61,281 nucleotides of DNA from positions 1-61,281 of the forward strand of contig CAJFQF010000014.1 of assembly GCA_904418995.1 (NCBI GenBank), in the 5' to 3' direction. Below the pieces are notes generated by a model that saw nothing but the letters and a program-made list of their open reading frames with translations, was not told the origin of the DNA and made no database searches. The position numbers and the translations under genes are program-made. Source of the DNA: Heritagella_A intestinalis. Its GTDB lineage: Bacteria > Bacillota > Clostridia > Oscillospirales > Acutalibacteraceae. Within the stretch, counting starts at the first letter, position 1; each line of letters opens with the position of its first letter. This document shows positions 9,964 through 18,335 of this stretch, one piece after another.

Positions 9964-9993
9964 CCCCCGGAACCGGGGTACCGGTTCCGGGGG
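9964..9993 (-). terminator. Rho-independent terminator of GH85 copy C
   Basis: A 13-bp perfect stem (CCCCCGGAACCGG) with loop GGTA, followed on the minus strand by a T-rich run. It is homologous to the copy B terminator. Confidence 0.9.
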
Positions 9994-10043
9994 TAAGGAA
10001 CATGAAAAAGGGAAAAATCCTAAAATGAAGCGCTATTTAATGT

Positions 10044-13000
10044 TTATGCTCTGCTCTTCTTGCGGATGACCACAAAGGCGCCTGCGGAAGTCAGCAGTAC
10101 GGCCAGGGCGCCCAGCGCAATCAAGTTGTTGTCGCCAGTCGCGGGGTTCTTGCTGTCGTCCATGGGTCCCTTGTTGGGATCCTGCGTGCTGGTGTTATCA
10201 TCGCCCTTGTTGGCGTCGTCACCAGTATTGGTGTTGCCGCTATCATCAGCAGATGCTTCTACCAGGTTATCCAGGGCGCTCTGCAGGTCTACCACAGCTT
10301 CGTCAATGACCGCCTGGTTAGCCTGTGCATCTTCTGCCTTAGCTGCTTCGTCAAGGCTCTCGTCAGCCAGGATAGCGTTGGCGCTCTTCAGGGCGGCGGT
10401 GAATACCTGCACGCTCTCTGCGGTGTACAGGCTGGTATCCACTTCGTTGGCCTGGTTAATCAGGTCTTCCAGGATGGACTTGTCCGCCTCGTAACGCTGG
10501 GCCAGGATGGCGTTCAGCAGAGCCTCTGCCGCTGCATCCACATCTTCCTGCATGGCGTCGCCGTCGTCATAAACGGTCTTGGCTTCGGCCAGAGCGTCCA
10601 CCAGCTGCTGCCAGTTGGTATCGGCGAACTTGTCGGCTTCGCTCATCATCACGTCTGCACGGCTAATCAGCTGCTCCAGCATAGCCTTGTCGCCCTGCTT
10701 CAGGCCCAGTCCCCAGATGCCATCCAGCAAATCGTTCCACGCGTCATAGATTTCTTCCACGGTAGCGTCGGGGTTATCCAGGACTGCCTTGGCATTGGCC
10801 ATAGCGTTCTCGAAGATCTCCACAGCGCTGTCTACCACGCCTTCGGTGCTTAAGGTCAGACCATATTCATAGGTCTTGCGGAGCAGTTCCTTGCTGGGAG
10901 TCACCACCACAGTTGCGATACCAGATTTGCTGGGATCTGCAACGGAGGTTGCGCGGACAATCAGCGTATCGGCTTCCTCTCCGGCTGCAACCGTAAGATT
11001 GCCTTCTTGGTCAATAGTCGTATTCTTGCTGGTCGCGCCTTCCACGGTCCAAGTAACGTCTTGTGGAACTACCAGCTCCTCATCCTGCGGCGCCGCATTG
11101 GTTTCAGGCATGGTATTTACGGCCAATGCTTCGTCCGAAGCAGGCATCAGGCTATCCACAGCCTTTTTCAACTCTTCAGCAGCGCTGTCAACCACAGCCT
11201 GGTCATCCTCGCTGAGGTTTTCATTTGCCATGACAGCATTAGCCTTCTCCAAAGCGACATTCAGGGCTTCCATGCTTTCGGCGGTATACCGAGCTGTATT
11301 AAGGAGGGTTTCTGCGCGGGTAATCTGCTCCTCCAGTTCAGACTTATCTGCCTTATAGCGCTGGTTCAAAATAGCTGTCAGCAGAGACTGGGAGGCTTCG
11401 TCAATCTCTTCCTGAGAAGCCCCATTAGAGTCCATCACAACTTTAGCTGCATCCAAAGCGCTGAGAAGCATGGGCCAATATTCTTCCACATACTGATCCG
11501 CATTGGGAAGCATAGATTCTGCCTGTTCAATAAGCTGCGTCAGCTGGGCACGGTCGCCTCTTACCAGGTTCGGTACAGTTGCCCAAGTGGACTCATTTTT
11601 ACGGTAGTCGATAAGCTTCACCAATACCGTATCTACCGACTCACTAATGGAGGGCATATTATTGCTATAACGAGTGATGGTCACTTCTTCGGATTCCACG
11701 CCATCCTCTACCGTCTTATAAACCATCTGATACCAATCCTTGGCCAGCGGCACTTCCAGTGTGTAGTTGGAGGCAACCTTCCCCGTATAGGGTTTGGCAT
11801 AACTGTCATCCATGCGGCCATCATAAGTGGTCACTGCGCCGGAAGGTGTGGTAATCGTCATGGTGTAGCGAGCATAGTCGGCATCTGCCCCGGTGGGAAC
11901 TTCCACAGTGCAGCCGTTGTCGCCGGAAGCCGTCCAAGTGCGGTCATCCGTGCTGTATTCCTTGGTCACAGCTACCTCTGCCTGGCCGCCTTCCCAAGTT
12001 ACATTCAGCTTTCCATCCTCTGCGGTGACTTCCACATTGGTCACGCCATCTGCGTAATTGTGGGTTGCCACTGCGGGATCGCTCTCGGTGCCGTCTTCGG
12101 ACACTGCCTTGAGTTCCAGAGTAACTTGGCCGATTTCTTCCGTCAAGCCGTTCACAGTTGCATCAAAGGTAACCGTGCTGCCAGCTTCTGCGCTGGTCTC
12201 GCTGGGAGTGACCGTCACATCCGTCACAGAAACGCCTGCTGCATCGGCGATGGCCTGCTCCAGGTCCTTAATGTAATACACCTGGTCATAGGTGCCGCCC
12301 AGATAGATTTCCTTGCCGTTGAGAACCGCATACAGGTTGTACTGCTTCACATCGTCATAGGAAGCCATATCCCAGGAAACGACCATTTCGTTGGTGTCAT
12401 AGGCCTTGTCAATGGTAAAGCCAGTGGGGGTTGCGGGCTTCTGGGCTTCGCCGGAGGTGTAGGCAATGCGGCCAATGTTCACTTGATAGTCTTCAGCTTC
12501 GCCGTCGAACACCAGGCCAAAGGCTGCTACCTGCTTGCCGGCATAACCGGACAGGTCCACGGTGCTGGTGACCCAGCCGTCGCTGGTTTCCGCAGAGTTG
12601 GCGATGTCCAGCTTCACCACTTCATTGGTGTTGTCCTCAAAGATCACGCCCAGCTTCATGCCTACGTTATCCTGAGAAGTCTTCTTGAAGGTCACGTCTA
12701 CCTTGGTGGCATCGGTGACGTCCAGGTCGGTCTTGTACAGATGCAGGAAGTTTTCAGCGTCTACCTGGCCGTACACTACCAGAGAGGAACCGCCGTTGTA
12801 AGCGCCTACCAGGTCGAAGTCAAAGCTGCCCTCGTTGCCCAGCACATCTTCCTTGCCGTTGTCGTAATTTCTCTTGTATTCATCGCCGTAATCGAAATCA
12901 GCATTGAGCTTGGTTCCGTCGGTCTCGAACCACCACTGCCAAGTGGGCAGGATGTCCTGAATGTTGATGTTAGACCACTCGTCCTCGTTAGAGATTTCGC

Positions 13001-14417
13001 CGTTGATGGCGTACTCCAGGCCGTGGCCGGTGTTGAAGTTGGTGACAAAAGTGTCGCCGTTGATGACGGAGCGCTCGGTGATGTAAGCCGCAACGCCGTC
13101 AAAGGTCTGATCCTCGCGGGTGCCTACGCCGATAGCCTCGTTCTGCGGATAGGTGGAGCGGTCGGCAGTGTAGCTGGCCTGAGAGGGATCCTGGAAGGGT
13201 CCGGACCACCAGCGGCGCTCACGCTCGAAGGTCATCCACTGGAATTCGTCCTTCTCACGGCGCATAGCCACGTTGTCGTTGGTGCCGTTATCCAGGTCTT
13301 CGTCCAGTCCGTCATGGACAAACTCGGAACCCAGAGAAGCGATGGAGTTCATGGGCTGGCCATCTTCGCCGATGTTCAGACGCAGGTCATACTGCTGGCC
13401 CCAGCGGTCGCCGCCGGCCTCAATGCCTGCAAACACAACCTCCAGGGGATCCAGGCCCAGGGACTTTGCATAAGATGCGGAAGTTTCCAGCTTATTATAG
13501 CCTCTGTTCCACCAGTAATTCAGGAAAATGGAGTCGGAATACTGGGTATCCGTTTCCTGATTGTACACGAAGGGAGAGTTAGAGCTGTTGAATTCATTCT
13601 GGTAACTGACGCTGCCAGAGGGATCTACAACAGAGTCATACCACTGGATGTACAGGCCGGCGTCCCGCATCTGCTTCATGAATGCCTTGTAGAGCGGAAT
13701 ATCGGTGGAGGGGATAGATTCTTCCTGGTTGATGAAGAAACCATCGAAGCCATAGTACTCGCACATCTCAATGAGCTTCTCTGCATAGGGGAAGCTGCCG
13801 TCCTCGTCCTGGGTCAGGAGCTTGGTATGCTTCAAACCGGTACGGGGCAAGAAGATACAGCCGATGGACAGCACGCCGTTCTTATGGGCGGCGTTGGTGT
13901 AGCCGGGGTTGGGCATGTTGATGAGGCCAAACTCGAACTTACGGTACTTCCAGGCATCGGTAACACCGCGCTCGTCCTGATACATCTCATAGGGGACTTC
14001 CTCGGTGGGCATCCCGTGCCAAGAGCCGTAGTAGTCGGTATACTGCCAGAAGTTGAACAGATACTGGCTGAACTCGTTGGTGTAGGGATAGCTGTCGAAG
14101 AATGCGTTGCCATAGTCGCCGGCCAGGGTGAACCACTGGGTTTCGGGGCTCAGGTCAGGGTTGGCCTGGGTTGCGGCCAGGGCAGCATTGCGGTCCTGCA
14201 GAGGAACCTCCGCACGGAGCATATCACCCCAGGGGTCGGTTTCCGGGCTCCAGTCCAGGAGATCCTCGGCACGGTAGCCATGCTGGTAGGGCTGATTTTC
14301 GCCTCTGGCGCTCTCTCCCAGATAAGGGAGGGTATCACTGGCCATTGCGAACGGAGCAGAGCTTGCCGCCATCAGAACAGCCAGAATTGCCGCCAGCGCT
14401 CTTTTGCCTTTCTTCAA
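10044..14417 (-). CDS. GH85 endo-beta-N-acetylglucosaminidase, wall-anchored (copy C)
   Basis: More divergent paralogue, 1457 residues. Signal peptide 1-26 (AMA/SD), then a GH85 domain with GFDGFFINQEE; Asn230 and Glu232 are the expected catalytic pair. A beta-sandwich and FN3-like region follow, then FIVAR-like helices (about 950-1090), a bacterial Ig-like segment (about 1115-1175), a second FIVAR set (about 1177-1385) nearly identical to those of A and B, a linker, and NPATG plus a hydrophobic helix and RKKSRA. The start is TTG: the ATG six bases upstream runs into an immediate stop, and AGGAGG is spaced 9 bases from the TTG. The 5' part and promoter differ from A and B while the 3' end matches them, suggesting recombination among the copies. 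Confidence 0.9.
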   Translation of the reverse strand: MKKGKRALAAILAVLMAASSAPFAMASDTLPYLGESARGENQPYQHGYRAEDLLDWSPETDPWGDMLRAEVPLQDRNAALAATQANPDLSPETQWFTLAGDYGNAFFDSYPYTNEFSQYLFNFWQYTDYYGSWHGMPTEEVPYEMYQDERGVTDAWKYRKFEFGLINMPNPGYTNAAHKNGVLSIGCIFLPRTGLKHTKLLTQDEDGSFPYAEKLIEMCEYYGFDGFFINQEESIPSTDIPLYKAFMKQMRDAGLYIQWYDSVVDPSGSVSYQNEFNSSNSPFVYNQETDTQYSDSIFLNYWWNRGYNKLETSASYAKSLGLDPLEVVFAGIEAGGDRWGQQYDLRLNIGEDGQPMNSIASLGSEFVHDGLDEDLDNGTNDNVAMRREKDEFQWMTFERERRWWSGPFQDPSQASYTADRSTYPQNEAIGVGTREDQTFDGVAAYITERSVINGDTFVTNFNTGHGLEYAINGEISNEDEWSNINIQDILPTWQWWFETDGTKLNADFDYGDEYKRNYDNGKEDVLGNEGSFDFDLVGAYNGGSSLVVYGQVDAENFLHLYKTDLDVTDATKVDVTFKKTSQDNVGMKLGVIFEDNTNEVVKLDIANSAETSDGWVTSTVDLSGYAGKQVAAFGLVFDGEAEDYQVNIGRIAYTSGEAQKPATPTGFTIDKAYDTNEMVVSWDMASYDDVKQYNLYAVLNGKEIYLGGTYDQVYYIKDLEQAIADAAGVSVTDVTVTPSETSAEAGSTVTFDATVNGLTEEIGQVTLELKAVSEDGTESDPAVATHNYADGVTNVEVTAEDGKLNVTWEGGQAEVAVTKEYSTDDRTWTASGDNGCTVEVPTGADADYARYTMTITTPSGAVTTYDGRMDDSYAKPYTGKVASNYTLEVPLAKDWYQMVYKTVEDGVESEEVTITRYSNNMPSISESVDTVLVKLIDYRKNESTWATVPNLVRGDRAQLTQLIEQAESMLPNADQYVEEYWPMLLSALDAAKVVMDSNGASQEEIDEASQSLLTAILNQRYKADKSELEEQITRAETLLNTARYTAESMEALNVALEKANAVMANENLSEDDQAVVDSAAEELKKAVDSLMPASDEALAVNTMPETNAAPQDEELVVPQDVTWTVEGATSKNTTIDQEGNLTVAAGEEADTLIVRATSVADPSKSGIATVVVTPSKELLRKTYEYGLTLSTEGVVDSAVEIFENAMANAKAVLDNPDATVEEIYDAWNDLLDGIWGLGLKQGDKAMLEQLISRADVMMSEADKFADTNWQQLVDALAEAKTVYDDGDAMQEDVDAAAEALLNAILAQRYEADKSILEDLINQANEVDTSLYTAESVQVFTAALKSANAILADESLDEAAKAEDAQANQAVIDEAVVDLQSALDNLVEASADDSGNTNTGDDANKGDDNTSTQDPNKGPMDDSKNPATGDNNLIALGALAVLLTSAGAFVVIRKKSRA

Positions 14418-14490
14418 TTTACATTACCTCCTTACTTTTTGCGCCCTTCACGTAAAAGCCACCGGTAACGTCAAGGGCATCTTCAAACTT

Positions 14491-14519
14491 ATTATAGAAA
14501 ATCCACAAAGGAGTAGCCA
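14491..14519 (-). promoter_or_regulatory. Likely promoter of GH85 copy C
   Basis: A consensus TATAAT (14491-14496) has only a weak -35 (TGGCTA, 14514-14519) at 17 bases. The weak -35 with direct repeats just upstream suggests an activator-dependent promoter. Confidence 0.45.
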
Positions 14520-14523
14520 TACC

Positions 14524-14554
14524 AAAAACGTTAGTTTTATTTATAAAAACGTTA
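14524..14554 (-). promoter_or_regulatory. Direct repeats TAACGTTTTT upstream of copy C promoter
   Basis: Two identical 10-mers on the minus strand, TAACGTTTTT at 14524-14533 and 14545-14554, are exactly 21 bp apart. They would be centred near -44 and -65, a usual place for tandem activator binding on one DNA face. The binding protein is unknown. Confidence 0.4.
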
Positions 14555-14665
14555 TGCTTTTCGCAAAAAACAAAAAAATCCGGTGTAAAACCTAAGTTTT
14601 TTAGGACATTTCTTGCAATATTTCGGACATTTCTTTTGAATCGGATATTTAAAACATAAAAAAAC

Positions 14666-14696
14666 GGAGGTTTCACAGAGTATCTGTCAAACCTCC
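14666..14696 (-). terminator. Terminator of the ABC exporter operon
   Basis: Stem GGAGGTTT/AAACCTCC with an inner CAGA/TCTG pairing, followed on the minus strand by a run of eight T. It lies just after the permease stop. Confidence 0.85.
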
Positions 14697-14720
14697 ATCA
14701 TCGGTAAAATCTCTTATTGG

Positions 14721-15989
14721 TTATGGTTCTTGCCTATTTTTCAGCATGGAAATCAGGCCGGAGAGCTTGGGCGGCTTGCCGTACATGAGCACGCCGGCCC
14801 GGTAAATGGCTGTGCTCAGGAAACCCAGGGCCACGGCTCCCGCCGCCATCAACACAATCGAAATTGCAATCTCCCAGCCCGCCACGCTGCCCATGGTGAT
14901 GCGCACAAACATGGCCATAGGCGAAGTCACGGGAATATAGGAGCAGGCCACCATCAGCGGGGTATCCACCTCGCCGGTATTCAGGGCAAAAATCACCACC
15001 AAAAAGGCCGCCACAAACAGGAAGGTGGCCGGGGAGATGACGCTGCTCAAATCCTCCATACGGCTCACCAGAGAGGCCAGGGCCGCAAAGATAAACGCGT
15101 AGATGAAGAAACCGAAAATAAAGAACAGCAGCGCATAGAGCAGGAACTCCGCCGGCAGGTTAAAGAGGGTTTTCAGGGACGCCATGGCCCCAGTATACGA
15201 GGAGGCGTTGAGCTGATACGCCCCGTAGGCGGTGCCCAAAATCAGGGCAAACTGGATAAGCCCGGCACAGCCTGCGCCGAACACCTTCCCGAACATCAGG
15301 CTGGAAGGCCTGGCAGAGGTAATGAGCAGCTCCATGGCCCGGGAGCTCTTCTCCGTGGCCACGCTGCTGGCCACCATCTGGCCGTAAAAAATAATGGCCA
15401 TATACAGCAGCATAATCAGCACATAGGTGAACAGGTAGCTGTTGGCCTGGTTCTTTCCGGCCTCAGTCTGCTCCAGGGTCTCCTGCACTTGGGCGGCGTA
15501 CACCTCCTGTATCTGCTCCGGCGTCATGCCGCTTTCCGCCATGGTCTGGGCACGGTATGTCTGGAGCAGCACTTCCTGTAAATTGGCGGAGAACTGGTCG
15601 TACAGGTTCAGGGTGCCGGTAATCCGGGTGTAGTCCAGCAGGGAGCGGAACACCAGGCCATCGTGGTAGGTGCCGTCCTCCACCGCCTGCATCAGCTCTT
15701 CCCGGGTGCCGTCAAACACCTGGAAACCGCCCTGTTCATTTTCAACGCCAAAGGCCTGGTTCAGGGACAGCGCCAGGGTAGCGGCGTCTATGGTCATCCC
15801 CTCTTCGGTCATCACGGCCACGGGTTCCTCCAAGCCGCCGGAAGCCGCTTCTCCCCCACCGGCAAAGAACCGCGGCAGGGTCATTCCCACGGCAATGGCC
15901 AGCATCAGCAGAAGGGTCACCACCTGGAAGGTGCGCTTTTTCAAATAGGTCCCCAGTTCATACTGGAACACTGCAAAAAACTGTTTCAT
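14721..15989 (-). CDS. ABC-2 type exporter permease (NatB-like)
   Basis: Membrane subunit of 422 residues for an ABC-2 exporter. It begins with a short cytoplasmic stretch (FQYELGTYLKKRTFQ) and one membrane helix (about 22-42), followed by a long external loop (about 45-185) and a cluster of five or so helices in the C-terminal half, the usual ABC-2/NatB layout. Its start overlaps the stop of the upstream ATPase gene by four bases (ATGA), indicating translational coupling. Substrate unknown; NatAB relatives export sodium ions, peptides or antimicrobials. The next gene to the right across the divergent promoter region is a small XRE regulator. Confidence 0.85.
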   Translation of the reverse strand: MKQFFAVFQYELGTYLKKRTFQVVTLLLMLAIAVGMTLPRFFAGGGEAASGGLEEPVAVMTEEGMTIDAATLALSLNQAFGVENEQGGFQVFDGTREELMQAVEDGTYHDGLVFRSLLDYTRITGTLNLYDQFSANLQEVLLQTYRAQTMAESGMTPEQIQEVYAAQVQETLEQTEAGKNQANSYLFTYVLIMLLYMAIIFYGQMVASSVATEKSSRAMELLITSARPSSLMFGKVFGAGCAGLIQFALILGTAYGAYQLNASSYTGAMASLKTLFNLPAEFLLYALLFFIFGFFIYAFIFAALASLVSRMEDLSSVISPATFLFVAAFLVVIFALNTGEVDTPLMVACSYIPVTSPMAMFVRITMGSVAGWEIAISIVLMAAGAVALGFLSTAIYRAGVLMYGKPPKLSGLISMLKNRQEP

Positions 15990-16918
15990 TTTCCTTCGCT
16001 CCCTTCTGCTTCATCGGCAGTTGTGGCTTCTACGAAAATATCATTGAGAGTGGGAGTCACCAGCTGGACGCCGTCCACTGCCAGGCCGCTTTGGCCAATA
16101 GCGGAGAGCAGCGCCCCGGCCTCTTCTTCCCGGCGCAGATCCACCGTAACGCCTTCTTTGCCGAGGGTCACATTTTCCACCAGCTCCGAAAGGCGCTCCC
16201 GGCAGAAGTCCGCCGCTTTTTCCGGCTCTCCTGCCTGGATGAGCCAGCGGTTCCGTCCCCGGCTGCGCCGGAGGGCCCGGATACTGCCGGAGAGGACGAT
16301 CTCCCCGTGATGGAGGATGGCGATGGAATCGCAGAATTCCTCCACATAGTTCATCTGATGGCTGGAAAACAGCACGATTTTCCCGGAATCAATGAGCTCC
16401 CGCACCACGTCTTTCAAAAGCATGGCGTTCACCGGGTCCAGACCGGAAAAGGGTTCGTCCAGAATCACGAAGTCCGGCTCAGAAACCAAAGCCGCTACCA
16501 GCTGGATTTTCTGCTGGTTGCCCTTGGAGAGAGTATCCAGCTTTTTGCCGGCGTATTCCTCCATGCTCAGGCGGGACAGCCATTTTATGGCGTTCTTCCG
16601 GGCGTCGTGGCGGGTAAGGCCCCGGAGCCGCCCCAGATAGAGGAGCTGCTCCAAAATCCCCACTTTGGGGTACAGGCCCCGCTCTTCCGGCAGATAGCCC
16701 ACATTGACCTTTTCCCGGACCATGGGCTTGCCGTCCAGCAACACCCGGCCGCCATCTGCGGGGAACACATCCATAATAATGCGGATGGCCGTGGTCTTTC
16801 CCGCGCCGTTGCGGCCCAGCAGGCCAAAGGCCCGGCCGCTTTCGGTGGAGAAGCTCACATCCCGCAGCACCTGCTTTTCCCCGAAGCTCTTCCGGAGGTC
16901 TTCCACTGCAAATTTCAT
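15986..16918 (-). CDS. ABC exporter ATP-binding protein (NatA-like)
   Basis: 310-residue ATPase. Walker A GRNGAGKT at 35-42, signature LSKGNQQ at 130-136 (a variant in place of LSGGQ, common in this subfamily), Walker B VILDEP at 151-156 and the switch His187 in SSHQM. The C-terminal 80 residues fit the DUF4162-type extension of NatA-like ATPases. It forms a two-gene operon with the downstream permease (4-base overlap). The promoter at 17108-17136 is embedded in a twin palindromic operator shared with the divergent XRE gene, so repression by that small regulator is the simplest model. Confidence 0.9.
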   Translation of the reverse strand: MKFAVEDLRKSFGEKQVLRDVSFSTESGRAFGLLGRNGAGKTTAIRIIMDVFPADGGRVLLDGKPMVREKVNVGYLPEERGLYPKVGILEQLLYLGRLRGLTRHDARKNAIKWLSRLSMEEYAGKKLDTLSKGNQQKIQLVAALVSEPDFVILDEPFSGLDPVNAMLLKDVVRELIDSGKIVLFSSHQMNYVEEFCDSIAILHHGEIVLSGSIRALRRSRGRNRWLIQAGEPEKAADFCRERLSELVENVTLGKEGVTVDLRREEEAGALLSAIGQSGLAVDGVQLVTPTLNDIFVEATTADEAEGSEGK

Positions 16919-17107
16919 GTGACCAATCCTTTCTCTGTGTCCGGGGCGGCACGCCGTCCCGGCTCCTTTTTCAATTCTGTCTATTCGGGGAACGCCGGCA
17001 GAACCGGCTTTCCCCTCCTCTCCGGCCTACGGGAACAGTATAACTTGCTTTTCTGCCGATGGCAAGACTCTCGCTCATTTTTTCAAAGCTTCCGAGAGGA
17101 CAATTTT

Positions 17108-17136
17108 ATTTTAGTAAAGATATTTACTAAAGTCAA
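17108..17136 (-). promoter_or_regulatory. Promoter of the ABC exporter operon
   Basis: TTGACT (17131-17136), a 17-base spacer, and TAAAAT (17108-17113) on the minus strand. One operator arm fills the spacer and the second lies just upstream of the -35 box. Confidence 0.75.
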
Positions 17137-17153
17137 TAGTAAATATCTTTACT
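17113..17153. promoter_or_regulatory. Twin palindromic operator between exporter and XRE gene
   Basis: AGTAAAGATATTTACT (17113-17128) and AGTAAATATCTTTACT (17138-17153) are perfect reverse complements 9 bases apart, and each is itself a palindrome of the form AGTAAA-N4-TTTACT. This gives two dimer sites 25 bp apart, one covering the -35/-10 spacer of the exporter promoter. The adjacent XRE protein is the obvious candidate ligand. Confidence 0.7.
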
Positions 17154-17202
17154 GGGATACACTAAATCTATAAATGAACTCGGACAGAAAGGTGGGATGC
17201 CC

Positions 17203-17457
17203 ATGCAGACACACCTGCAAAAGTTAAGAGCCCTGCGGGAGGACAACGACCTGACCCAGGAACAGGTGGCCCAGGTGCTGGGAACCTCCCAGACCATGTA
17301 TGCCCGATATGAGCGGGGGGCCAATGAGTTGCCCCTGCGGCACCTGGTGACCCTGTGCCGGTTTTACAACGTTTCAGCGGATTTCCTCTTGAACCTTCGG
17401 CCAGACCCCCGGCGGAAACGCGGCCAGGCGGCGCTCCGGGATGGCCTGCCAAAATAA
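17203..17457 (+). CDS. XRE family transcriptional regulator
   Basis: 84-residue DNA-binding protein made almost entirely of a Cro/C1-type helix-turn-helix: LREDNDLTQEQVAQVLG, then TSQTMYARYERGANELP and LVTLCRFYNVSADFLL. The C-terminal tail is basic. An ATG at 17197 is in frame, but AAGGTG then sits almost on it; the ATG at 17203 has proper spacing and is preferred. The gene faces the ABC exporter operon across the twin operator and precedes an SdpI-type gene, so it probably represses the exporter and itself. Confidence 0.85.
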   Translation: MQTHLQKLRALREDNDLTQEQVAQVLGTSQTMYARYERGANELPLRHLVTLCRFYNVSADFLLNLRPDPRRKRGQAALRDGLPK

Positions 17458-17492
17458 CGGTTTCCGTGAGGCCGTAAAATTTGGTTTTTCTC

Positions 17493-17521
17493 TTGACAAG
17501 CCCGGAAGAACCGCGTATTTT
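17493..17521 (+). promoter_or_regulatory. Promoter of the SdpI-like gene
   Basis: TTGACA (17493-17498), a 17-base spacer and TATTTT (17516-17521), ending about 45 bp before the preferred start. It would let the gene be expressed independently of the XRE gene. Confidence 0.6.
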
Positions 17522-17566
17522 ATAGGCAAATCTATGATTGCTATTTTTCCGAAAGGGGAGATTCTG

Positions 17567-18241
17567 ATGCAAAACGCCCGGACTTCATGGAAATGGGCCA
17601 TGGGCCTTCTGGGGCTTTCCGCCGTCATGGCCGCTGTTTTCCTGGCTTTTCTCCCGGACACCATCCCCATGCACTACAACGCCTCCTGGGAAGTGGACCG
17701 GTATGGCAGCAAATATGAAATGCTTCTTTTCCCGGGGGTGGCCCTGGTGCTGTGTGTATTCTTCCGGTTCAGCCAAAAACTACCTGCCGGGAACAAAAAG
17801 CTCCCCGCCTTTTTGGAAATCTTCTTCCTGGCCCTCTGGAACCTCCTGGAGCTGGCCTTCTTTCTGCTGGCTTGGTGGGACTGCTCTGGGCAAAGCCCCC
17901 TGCCGGAAGCGGGGAGCCTGTTCTCGAAAGGAATCGGCCTGCTCTTTGGCGTGCTGCTGATTCTTATGGGATTCTGGATGCCCAAAGTAGAGCGGAATTC
18001 CCTGGCGGGCCTGCGTACCTCCTGGAGCATGAAAAACGATGCGGTGTGGCAAAAGAGCCAGCAGTTTGGAGGATACGCTTTTGTAGTATGCGGCTTTTTG
18101 GTTTTGGCCGCATCGGTTTCCCTCTCAGACCTGCCGCTTTTGATCTCCATAGTGGGGATAATAGTGCTGGGGGCCATTGTGAGCAGCGCCGCTTCCTATC
18201 AAATTTGGAAAGCCTGGCAAAGGGAGCACCCGGAGGAATAA
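17567..18241 (+). CDS. SdpI family membrane protein
   Basis: 224-residue integral membrane protein. An N-terminal DUF1648-like part (helix at about 12-29, then IPMHYNASWEVDRYGSK) is followed by several helices and an SdpI signature, NSLAGLRTSWSMKNDAVW (144-161), with two more helices after it. SdpI of Bacillus protects the cell from a self-made toxin and acts in signalling; relatives are often immunity proteins. An in-frame ATG at 17441 exists, but the promoter at 17493-17521 and GAAAGGGGAG before 17567 support the shorter form. Together with the XRE gene and the exporter it may form a peptide-antibiotic resistance module; that role is inferred. Confidence 0.8.
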   Translation: MQNARTSWKWAMGLLGLSAVMAAVFLAFLPDTIPMHYNASWEVDRYGSKYEMLLFPGVALVLCVFFRFSQKLPAGNKKLPAFLEIFFLALWNLLELAFFLLAWWDCSGQSPLPEAGSLFSKGIGLLFGVLLILMGFWMPKVERNSLAGLRTSWSMKNDAVWQKSQQFGGYAFVVCGFLVLAASVSLSDLPLLISIVGIIVLGAIVSSAASYQIWKAWQREHPEE

Positions 18242-18284
18242 GGCTTCATCGCTAACCAAACCGGACAGCTTATAACACAAACAA

Positions 18285-18320
18285 AAACCGCACACCGTGA
18301 GGCTTCACGATGTGCGGTTT
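18285..18320. terminator. Bidirectional terminator between sdpI-like gene and ilvE
   Basis: Stem AAACCGCACA/TGTGCGGTTT with an inner CGTGA/TCACG pairing. On the minus strand it is followed by TTTTTGTTTG, a good tail for ilvE; the plus-strand tail is weaker. The two genes converge here. Confidence 0.8.
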
Positions 18321-18335
18321 CTGATTGCAAGGATT

